This document shows, one piece after another, positions 1 to 5,324 of a stretch of DNA of 6,231 nt (positions within the stretch are counted from its first letter, which is position 1; each line of letters begins with the position of its first letter). The notes below the pieces were generated by a model, which saw only the letters and a program-made list of their open reading frames with translations, was not told the origin of the DNA and did no database searches. The DNA is from Anaerolineae bacterium (GTDB taxonomy: Bacteria; Chloroflexota; Anaerolineae; 4572-78; J111): the NCBI GenBank assembly GCA_020433785.1, contig JAGRCC010000946.1:1-6231 (forward strand), written 5' to 3'. The translations under genes were made by a program, and so were the position numbers.

Positions 1-7
1 ATTTATA

Positions 8-35
8 ATGAAGGATGAAAGATGAAGGATGAGTG
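8..35 (+). repeat. Four-copy heptamer repeat (ATGAAGG-like) over the SURF1 start
   Basis: Four 7-nt units follow each other: ATGAAGG, ATGAAAG, ATGAAGG and the diverged ATGAGTG. This puts an ATG at 8, 15, 22 and 29, each in the next reading frame. The ATGs at 8 and 15 hit stops within a few codons, the one at 22 runs to a TAA at 52-54, and only 29 opens the SURF1 frame. The purine-rich units also supply Shine-Dalgarno-like AAGGA. The array may extend little further upstream, since the first seven bases do not match the unit. Confidence 0.7.
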
Positions 36-778
36 TGACCAGATTTTTGCTTAAGCGGTGGATTAGACATCTGGTTATTATTGCCGGGGTGATCTTTTTA
101 GTGAACCTTGGCTTTTGGCAGTTGCGGCGGTTGGACCAACGCCGGGCCTTGAATGAGGAAATTCTGACCGGCTTGCACAGCCCACCGGTGACCTTAACCG
201 GCGCGCCGGTTGATCCGGACCAACTGCACCGGCATCGGGTCACGGTGACCGGTACGTTTGAAAATGATAAGAACATGATTCTGCGAACCCAAAGCTACCA
301 GGGCCAGGCCGGCATCGATTTGGTAGTGCCGCTGGACATCACCGGCAGCGATCAGACCGTGATGGTCAATCGCGGCTGGCTGCCGTTTGAACAGTTCGAA
401 CCGGAAGCCCGCCGGGCTTATGATGTGGCCGGCGAGGTCACCGTTGAAGGCATCGCCTATCGCAGCCAACTACCGCCCCACGCCCTGGCCCCGACCGACC
501 CCGATCCGGAGCCGGGTCAGTGGGTCGATGCCTGGTTTCGGCTCGACCTGGACAAGGTTCAGAAGCAGATTGACCGACCGCTGCTGCCCGTTTACGTTGA
601 GGCCCTGCCCGGCCCGGAGCCGGACACCACGCCGCCGATTCGGGAGGAAGTGACGGACCTGGGCGAAGGCTCGCACCTGAGCTACGCGCTCCAGTGGTTT
701 TCGTTTGCCGTGATTTTGGTGATTACCTATTCAGGCCTCACCTGGCAGGAGTATAAGCAGATCAAACAAAAGGACTAG
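29..778 (+). CDS. SURF1 family cytochrome c oxidase assembly protein
   Basis: SURF1 proteins are inner-membrane factors that help insert heme a during assembly of aa3-type heme-copper oxidases. The 249-residue length and architecture fit the family: a transmembrane segment at about residues 13-31, directly followed by the family signature GFWQLRRLDQR (28-38); an extracytoplasmic middle with the conserved stretches RHRVTVTGTF (68-77) and VNRGWLP (113-119); and a second transmembrane segment at about 221-238 opened by the C-terminal signature HLSYALQWF (216-224). It ends in a short, lysine-rich cytoplasmic tail. The ATG at 29 is the first in-frame ATG. However, an in-frame GTG at 35 lies 5 nt after AAGGA (25-29) and is an alternative start two codons in. 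No cox or cta genes are visible downstream; upstream is outside the window. Family assignment is confident; the exact oxidase partner cannot be told. Confidence 0.9.
   Translation: MSVTRFLLKRWIRHLVIIAGVIFLVNLGFWQLRRLDQRRALNEEILTGLHSPPVTLTGAPVDPDQLHRHRVTVTGTFENDKNMILRTQSYQGQAGIDLVVPLDITGSDQTVMVNRGWLPFEQFEPEARRAYDVAGEVTVEGIAYRSQLPPHALAPTDPDPEPGQWVDAWFRLDLDKVQKQIDRPLLPVYVEALPGPEPDTTPPIREEVTDLGEGSHLSYALQWFSFAVILVITYSGLTWQEYKQIKQKD
769..774 (+). promoter_or_regulatory. Ribosome binding site of the M29 aminopeptidase
   Basis: AAAGGA lies 7 nt before the ATG at 782 and overlaps the last codons of the SURF1 gene. With only 3 nt between the TAG (776-778) and the next ATG, translation of the two genes is likely coupled. 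Confidence 0.65.
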
Positions 779-781
779 ACT

Positions 782-2020
782 ATGACCGAACTATCGTTTG
801 AACAGAAGTTACAAAACTACGCCGATCTGGCCGTCAAAGTTGGGGTCAATCTCCAACCCGGCCAGCGACTGATTGTGCGCGGCCCGATCGAAGCCGCGCC
901 GCTGGTGCGCTTGATCGCAGTCAGCGCTTATCAAGCCGGAGCCAGGCTGGTCGATGTTATTTGGAGCGACGACACCGTAACCCTGGCTCGCTTTCAGTAC
1001 GCCCCGCGCGACTCGTTTACGGAGTATCCTACCTGGCAGGCCCAAGGCCTGATCGAGGCCGCTCAACGAGGCGATGCTTTTATCGCTATCCATGCCACCG
1101 ATCCCGATCTGCTCAAGGACCAGGACCCGGATTTAGTAGCGTTAACGCAGCGAACCCACCAACAGCAGTTGCAGGAATACTTTGCCCATATCATGGCCGA
1201 TAAGGTGAACTGGTGTGTTATCTCCTACCCGCTGGCTACCTGGGCAGTTAAGATATTTCCCGACGGTACGCCCGAAACACAGCTCGATCAGTTGTGGGCG
1301 GCCATGTTCCAAATCAGCCGGGCCGATCAGCCGGACCCGGTAGCAGCTTGGCAAACCCATACCCAACGGCTAGCGGCGCGATGCGCCCTGCTCAACGCCA
1401 AACAGTATACGGCCCTGAAATACACCGCCCCCGGCACCGATCTGATGCTGGGCCTGCCCGCTAACCACGAGTGGCACGGTGGCCAAAAAGAGACGCTGGC
1501 CGGCATTCCCTTTATCCCCAACATGCCCACCGAAGAGGTGTTCACAATGCCCCACAAAGACAGGGTTGACGGGGTAGTGACCAGCACCAAGCCGCTCAGT
1601 TACGGCGGCGTTTTGATCGATAATTTTCAGTTGCGGTTTGTTGGGGGCAAAATTGTAGAAATTTCGGCGGATAAAGGCGAAGCCGTGCTGCGTAAGCTCA
1701 TCGACACCGATGAGGGAGCGGCTCGCTTGGGCGAGGTGGCTCTGGTGCCGCAAAGTTCACCCATCGCTCAGTCGGGTATCCTTTTTTACAACACCCTCTT
1801 CGATGAAAACGCGTCGAGCCACCTGGCTGTGGGCCGGGCCTATCGTTTCTGCTTGCGGGGCGGGCCACAGATGTCGGATGAGGCATTCGCAGCGGCCGGT
1901 GGCAATCACAGTTTGGCCCATGTCGACTTTATGATCGGCTCCGATCAGATGGATATCGATGGCGTGCTGGCTGACGGCACCACCGAACCGTTGATGCGGG
2001 CCGGTGAGTGGGTGGGTTGA
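782..2020 (+). CDS. M29 family metalloaminopeptidase (AmpS/aminopeptidase T type)
   Basis: Peptidase family M29 enzymes are cytoplasmic, two-metal aminopeptidases that remove N-terminal residues from peptides. The 412-residue length is typical. The N-terminal part opens with the family pattern YADLAVKVGVNLQPGQRL (13-30) and VSAYQAGARLVDV (47-59). The C-terminal half carries the metal site: the second Glu of NMPTEEVFT (E252), E318 in GEVALVP, H347 in ASSHLAVG, and H380 and D382 in HVDFMIG. The spacing (66, 29, 33 and 2 residues) matches my recollection of the ligand set in aminopeptidase T. All five ligands are present, so the enzyme should be active. It starts 3 nt after SURF1 and ends in a convergent gap facing fabH. 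Substrate specificity cannot be read from the sequence. Confidence 0.93.
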   Translation: MTELSFEQKLQNYADLAVKVGVNLQPGQRLIVRGPIEAAPLVRLIAVSAYQAGARLVDVIWSDDTVTLARFQYAPRDSFTEYPTWQAQGLIEAAQRGDAFIAIHATDPDLLKDQDPDLVALTQRTHQQQLQEYFAHIMADKVNWCVISYPLATWAVKIFPDGTPETQLDQLWAAMFQISRADQPDPVAAWQTHTQRLAARCALLNAKQYTALKYTAPGTDLMLGLPANHEWHGGQKETLAGIPFIPNMPTEEVFTMPHKDRVDGVVTSTKPLSYGGVLIDNFQLRFVGGKIVEISADKGEAVLRKLIDTDEGAARLGEVALVPQSSPIAQSGILFYNTLFDENASSHLAVGRAYRFCLRGGPQMSDEAFAAAGGNHSLAHVDFMIGSDQMDIDGVLADGTTEPLMRAGEWVG

Positions 2021-2044
2021 TAAAACATCCCTGATCATAAACGA

Positions 2045-2104
2045 CCGACCGCTGACCGCCGAACCTCAACGAGGGTCTCTGTTTTTCAGCGGTCGGCGGT
2101 CAGC
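2045..2104. repeat. Nested inverted repeat in the convergent gap between aminopeptidase and fabH
   Basis: The 164-bp gap 2021-2184 between two converging genes contains two perfect but mutually exclusive stems. GCTGACCGCCGA (2051-2062) pairs with 2093-2104 (12 bp, 30-nt loop), and CCGACCGCTGA (2045-2055) pairs with 2086-2096 (11 bp, 30-nt loop). Both arms are built from the same GACCGCY-type unit. A T5 run (2082-2086) lies inside the loop rather than after the stem, so this is not a classical intrinsic terminator, though it could help end or protect both converging transcripts. A second short palindrome, cGGTGGtCCACCg, sits at 2108-2120. Nothing else is evident in the gap. Confidence 0.7.
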
Positions 2105-2184
2105 TAACGGTGGTCCACCGGCCTTAAGTCCAGGTCAAATTAAAGCCTAATGCCTTAGCCAGTGCGTGATCTTAACTCGAACGG

Positions 2185-3486
2185 TTACCCCTGCTTTTCT
2201 TTAACTTTCTTGACGACTTCCACTTCTTCCCCGGTTGAGGCCGGTAATTTAGCGATGTCGCTGTCTTTTTGCTTGGGTTTATGGCCATTGGTGCTGATGG
2301 GCGCATGGCCGTTTTCTTCGGGTTTGACATCGTCATCTGGCGTCAAGACGCCGTCTTTCGCGCCGTTACGTTCGGGTAGCATGTTCTCTATCTTGCGAGA
2401 CATCCGCAGCGAACCGGAGCGAACCTCAGCCCAACGGTAAACAACCCAGCGCATGGAACGATACCACCAGCTGCGTGGTTTCAACGGCATGGGCATACCC
2501 CACTCCACTACCGTAGCGCCCCAGGTCAACCCACCGCCAAAACCGACCATCACAATTTTATCGTGGGCTTTGATTCGGCCCTCCTCAATGGCTTCACACA
2601 AAGCAATGGGAATCGACGCCGCCGAGGTGTTGCCATATTTTTGCAGGTTGGTGAAGACTTTATCATCATCGACCTTGAGGTATTTGCTGGCGCTTTGGAT
2701 GATCCGGATATTGGCCTGATGCGGGATGAACAGATCAATCTGGCCCAGGTCGAGGCCGGCTTTTTCGCAGGCCTGCTTGGATACTTTGCCCATGACCCGC
2801 GTGGCAAACCGGTAAACCTCACGACCGTTCATTTTCATGTAATGCAAACGATTATCTAAGGTATGTTGGCTGGTGGGGTATTTGCTCCCTCCGGCCGGTA
2901 TTCCTAGATGCTCCGCGCCGGAGCCGTCGGAACCCAATACAGTGGCCAGCACCCCGCCGGGAACATTATGGGCCTGTAAAACAACCGCGCCGGCGCCGTC
3001 GCCAAAGAGGGGGTAAATGGAGCGATCCTGCTCATCTAAAAACGCAGAAACCGTTTCCGCCCCAATCACCACCACCACCTTGGCTGCGCCTGACTCGATC
3101 ATGGCGCTGCCCATGGCAAAGGCGTAGATGAAGCCGGAGCACGCCGCGCTCAAATCAAACGCGCCGGCGTGCGTCGCGCCGATGGCATCCTGAACCAGCG
3201 AGGCCGTTGATGGGAAGATATGCTCCGGGCTAAGTGTGGCGACAATGACCATATCAACCGAAGTCGGCACAATCCGGGCCCGGTCAAGGGCCAACCGCGC
3301 GGCGCCGATAGCCATACTAGCCGTCGTTTCATTTTTTTCCCGATCAGCGTGCCGTCGCTCCGAAATACCGGTTCGACTCTCAATCCAATCATCGGAAGTG
3401 TCCAAAATTTTGGCCAGATCGTGATTCGTCACGACCTTTTCAGGAACATACTTTCCCCAACCAACAATGTGAGCATAAGTTGCCAC
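2185..3486 (-). CDS. fabH: Beta-ketoacyl-ACP synthase III (KAS III) with a long C-terminal tail
   Basis: FabH condenses acetyl-CoA (or another primer) with malonyl-ACP to start type II fatty acid synthesis in the cytoplasm. Counting from the GTG start, the catalytic triad is complete: C116 in SAACSG, H256 in IPHQANIRI and N286 in GNTSAASIP. DDWIESRTGISERR (32-45) supplies the usual CoA-contacting Trp and Arg, and GFGGGLTWG (316-324) forms the C-terminal glycine loop. The usual enzyme ends near the TVVEW at 325-329, about 330 residues. Here a further 104 residues follow: a Trp/Arg-rich stretch (about 337-352) and then a charged, low-complexity tail with two NGH motifs and a lysine-rich end. 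The start was set at GTG 3486 because AGGAG lies 8 nt upstream. A longer frame from TTG 3522 would add 12 unconserved residues. It lies 142 nt downstream of fabF on the same strand. The core call is certain; the tail's role is unknown. Confidence 0.95.
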   Translation of the reverse strand: MATYAHIVGWGKYVPEKVVTNHDLAKILDTSDDWIESRTGISERRHADREKNETTASMAIGAARLALDRARIVPTSVDMVIVATLSPEHIFPSTASLVQDAIGATHAGAFDLSAACSGFIYAFAMGSAMIESGAAKVVVVIGAETVSAFLDEQDRSIYPLFGDGAGAVVLQAHNVPGGVLATVLGSDGSGAEHLGIPAGGSKYPTSQHTLDNRLHYMKMNGREVYRFATRVMGKVSKQACEKAGLDLGQIDLFIPHQANIRIIQSASKYLKVDDDKVFTNLQKYGNTSAASIPIALCEAIEEGRIKAHDKIVMVGFGGGLTWGATVVEWGMPMPLKPRSWWYRSMRWVVYRWAEVRSGSLRMSRKIENMLPERNGAKDGVLTPDDDVKPEENGHAPISTNGHKPKQKDSDIAKLPASTGEEVEVVKKVKEKQG

Positions 3487-3494
3487 AAATCGAT

Positions 3495-3499
3495 CTCCT
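3495..3499 (-). promoter_or_regulatory. Ribosome binding site deciding the fabH start
   Basis: On the minus strand AGGAG is followed by 8 nt and GTG (3486-3484). This supports the GTG start, with protein VATYAHIVGWG as the typical FabH N-terminus, over the in-frame TTG at 3522, which has no comparable site and lies within the spacer hairpin. Confidence 0.75.
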
Positions 3500-3517
3500 A
3501 CACATTTTTTTAGGCAC

Positions 3518-3584
3518 AGCAAGTGACTGGCGGCTGATCATGGTTAGTGAGCCGCAGCGCCAGTCACCCCAATAGTTACTTGCT
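3518..3584 (-). repeat. Long imperfect hairpin in the fabF-fabH spacer
   Basis: GTGACTGG (3523-3530) pairs perfectly with CCAGTCAC (3560-3567). The stem can continue either as 10 contiguous pairs (GTGACTGGCG with 3558-3567) or through CGGCT (3531-3535) with AGCCG (3550-3554) and a 5-nt bulge. An outer arm AGCAA/TTGCT (3518-3522 with 3580-3584) extends it across an asymmetric internal loop. In the transcribed (minus) direction the structure ends about 20 nt before the fabH Shine-Dalgarno and is followed by an A-run, not a U-run, so it is unlikely to be an intrinsic terminator. It may serve in RNA processing, stability or translational control of fabH. Confidence 0.65.
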
Positions 3585-3628
3585 TACGCTTAAAGAGGAT
3601 CAGCCTGGTGATTTAGGGCTAAAACAAA

Positions 3629-4873
3629 TTAGCCTTCATTATACTTTCGGAAAAGAATCGTTGCGTTGTGACCGCCCAACCCAAAGGAGTTTGACATGGC
3701 CACCGACACATCGGCGTGCCGGGCTTCATTGGGGGTGCAATCTAAATCGCATTCTGGATCGGGCGTTTCGTAGTTGATAGTCGGCGAAATGATACCATCG
3801 GTTAAGGTTTTCACGCAAACCATTGCCTCAATTGCCCCGGCTGCGCCAAACAGATGGCCGGTCATCGACTTCGATGAGGTGATAATTGTGTCGTAAGCGT
3901 GTTCGCCCAGGACATCTTTGATCGCCAGGGTTTCTACTTTGTCATTCAGGCGTGTCCCGGTTCCGTGGGTGTTGATGTAGTCAATTTCGCTAGGTTCGAT
4001 GCCGGCTTTAGCGATGGCGCGACTCATCGCGGTAATGGCTCCTAATCCGTCTTCTCGAGGCGCGGCCAGGTGATAGGCTTCAACGCACGTGCCATAACCG
4101 ATCACTTCAGCCAGGATATTGGCACGACGCTTCTGGGCGTGTTCTAGCTCTTCCAAGACCAAAACCACCGAGCCTTCACTCATGACAAACCCATCGCGGT
4201 TGAGATCAAAAGGTCGGCAGGCTCCGGCCGGGTTCTCATTATTGGGGGAGAGCGCCTTCATTACCTGGAAGCTGGCCAGAATAAGCGGGTTAATTACCGC
4301 TTCCGAACCGCCGGCGATAATCGCGTCCGCATCCCCGCGCCTAATGATTTCAAAGGCCTCGCCGATGGTGTCGGTGCCGGTGGCGCAGGCGGTAACGACG
4401 GCCATATTTGGGCCGGTCAGGTTATAATCGATGGCAATGCGAGCCGGGGCCGTATCCGGCAGCATCATGGATATAGTAAACGGATTGACGCGAGACGGCC
4501 CCTTGCTTTGCAGCACCTCGTGTTGTTCGAGTACACTGCTCAGGCCACCCACGCATGAGCCAATGACCATGCCCACGCGAGACCGATCGGTGCCGTTTTT
4601 CAACAGGCCTGAGTCTTCAATGGCCTGTCGGGACGATTCCATGGCGAAGTGGGTATATCGATCCAGCCGCCGTGCTTCTTTCTTGCCAAATAACGCACTG
4701 GCGTCAAAGTTTTTGACCTCACCGGCAAAATTAATATCAAAGTCCGAGGTGTCGAAATTGGTAATGGGGGCAATGCCACTGACTCCAGCTTTCAAATTAT
4801 TCCACGCCTCTTCAACAGTGTTACCGACCGGCGTCACAGCTCCCATCCCAGTGACAACCACTCTTCTGTTCAT
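3629..4873 (-). CDS. fabF: Beta-ketoacyl-ACP synthase II (KAS II)
   Basis: FabF elongates acyl-ACP with malonyl-ACP in type II fatty acid synthesis, a decarboxylative condensation in the cytoplasm. The 414-residue length is normal. It begins with RRVVVTGMGAVTPVGN (3-18). The Cys-His-His set is complete: C163 in VTACATGT, H303 in NTHGTGT and H340 in SMTGHLFGAAGAIEA, with the conserved Lys at 335. The C-terminal gating loop is SNSFGLGGHNA (394-404), whose Phe398 corresponds to the usual gatekeeper. The HGTGT and FGLGG variants differ slightly from the E. coli form but occur in good family members as far as I recall. The start is backed by AAGGAGG 10 nt upstream. fabH follows 142 nt downstream on the same strand; acpP, fabD and fabG are not in the window. 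The only close alternative, a polyketide-type ketosynthase, is unlikely given the stand-alone length and the fabH neighbour. Confidence 0.95.
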   Translation of the reverse strand: MNRRVVVTGMGAVTPVGNTVEEAWNNLKAGVSGIAPITNFDTSDFDINFAGEVKNFDASALFGKKEARRLDRYTHFAMESSRQAIEDSGLLKNGTDRSRVGMVIGSCVGGLSSVLEQHEVLQSKGPSRVNPFTISMMLPDTAPARIAIDYNLTGPNMAVVTACATGTDTIGEAFEIIRRGDADAIIAGGSEAVINPLILASFQVMKALSPNNENPAGACRPFDLNRDGFVMSEGSVVLVLEELEHAQKRRANILAEVIGYGTCVEAYHLAAPREDGLGAITAMSRAIAKAGIEPSEIDYINTHGTGTRLNDKVETLAIKDVLGEHAYDTIITSSKSMTGHLFGAAGAIEAMVCVKTLTDGIISPTINYETPDPECDLDCTPNEARHADVSVAMSNSFGLGGHNATILFRKYNEG

Positions 4874-4883
4874 GAAAAATTGG

Positions 4884-4890
4884 CCTCCTT
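4884..4890 (-). promoter_or_regulatory. Strong ribosome binding site of fabF
   Basis: AAGGAGG on the minus strand, 10 nt before the ATG (4873-4871), is the strongest Shine-Dalgarno in the window. It confirms the fabF start. Confidence 0.85.
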
Positions 4891-4924
4891 ATAATGGCTT
4901 ATGTAGTAGTTCATTAATAATATA

Positions 4925-4995
4925 AACTATCCCAAGCCTCAACGCTTGAGATGATGCTTCGCTTTAGCCCGGTGGGCTGCTGTGCCTGGATAGTT
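4925..4995 (-). other. Candidate folded leader (three-way junction) upstream of fabF
   Basis: An 8-bp perfect inverted repeat, AACTATCC (4925-4932) with GGATAGTT (4988-4995), encloses two perfect 5-bp hairpins with 3-nt loops: CTCAA-cgc-TTGAG (4938-4950) and AGCCC-ggt-GGGCT (4966-4978). As minus-strand RNA this folds as one closing stem with two side hairpins, ending about 34 nt before the fabF Shine-Dalgarno. It matches no riboswitch or leader class that I recognise. Each stem alone could occur by chance; only the nesting makes it notable. Confidence 0.35.
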
Positions 4996-5080
4996 GGCTA
5001 TATAGACCTGATCTCTCTCAAGGCAGGGTAACCCCACCTACCAAGCATTCAATTGGCTTTGTTTGGAAAAGAGTCCCACC

Positions 5081-5086
5081 ATTATA
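5081..5086 (-). promoter_or_regulatory. Possible -10 element for fabF
   Basis: The minus strand reads TATAAT exactly, but no convincing -35 hexamer is found 16-18 nt upstream. If used, the transcript would start near 5074 and carry a leader of about 200 nt through the folded element at 4925-4995. A weaker alternative is TTGAGG with TATTAA 17 nt apart (about 4943-4915). Confidence 0.3.
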
Positions 5087-5172
5087 ACCTATAACACCTG
5101 AGACTCCCGATGGAGGCGGCCCAAAAACGGTCACTTTTAATTAAATTGACGTATCGTGGCTCAAAATGGCGT

Positions 5173-5280
5173 TTTAGGGCCTAAATTTTGGACTTTTGGG
5201 GCAAAAACTTAAGGTTAGGGCCGGTCATCAATTTAGTTTGCTTTGGGGATAGGCCTGCGCTATACTCTAAGGGTTAGGGC
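5173..5280. repeat. TTAGGGC repeats and a 13-bp palindrome around the mnmG promoter
   Basis: TTAGGGC occurs at 5174-5180, 5215-5221 and 5274-5280. The first copy lies inside a palindrome, TTTAGG-g-CCTAAA (5173-5185). The last two are each preceded by AAGG or AAGGG, and they bracket the promoter at 5238-5266. A regulator-binding role is possible but unproven. Confidence 0.4.
5238..5266 (+). promoter_or_regulatory. Sigma70-type promoter of mnmG
   Basis: TTGCTT (5238-5243) and TATACT (5261-5266) are separated by exactly 17 nt. Transcription would start near 5273, giving a 5' leader of about 50 nt before the mnmG ATG. It is the best promoter match seen in the divergent region. Confidence 0.6.
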
Positions 5281-5324
5281 AATGCTACCATTTTGGGTAC
5301 GAATAAATCAGAAAGAACTGCATC

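Noticed and set aside
1370..1753. Open frame of 127 codons antisense to the aminopeptidase
   Set aside because: It is fully contained opposite a conserved M29 gene whose metal ligands lie in the other strand's frame; no domain and no convincing start.
2045..2104. Intrinsic (rho-independent) terminator for the SURF1-peptidase operon or fabH
   Set aside because: The stem is strong, but the only T-run is inside the loop; neither strand has a U-tract directly after the stem, and the 30-nt loop is too long for a classical terminator.
3487..3522. Longer FabH reading frame from a TTG at 3522
   Set aside because: It adds 12 residues unlike any FabH N-terminus, has no ribosome binding site and overlaps the spacer hairpin. 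GTG 3486 has AGGAG at good spacing.
3617..3634. Small hairpin GGCTAA/TTAGCC over the fabF stop codon as a terminator
   Set aside because: Only 6 AT-containing base pairs, no following U-tract, and fabH lies downstream in the same direction.
4431..4925. Open frame of 164 codons on the plus strand, antisense to fabF
   Set aside because: It lies almost wholly opposite a clearly functional fabF with intact catalytic residues and shows no recognisable domain, so it is a shadow of fabF codon usage.
5136..5151. TTTAATTAAA palindrome followed by TTGACG as a plus-strand promoter
   Set aside because: TTGACG resembles a -35, but no -10-like hexamer lies 16-18 nt downstream (GC-containing GCGTTT instead).
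4874..5324. tRNA, small protein gene or known riboswitch in the divergent region
   Set aside because: No cloverleaf, no convincing short frame with a ribosome binding site, and no recognisable conserved riboswitch core by eye.
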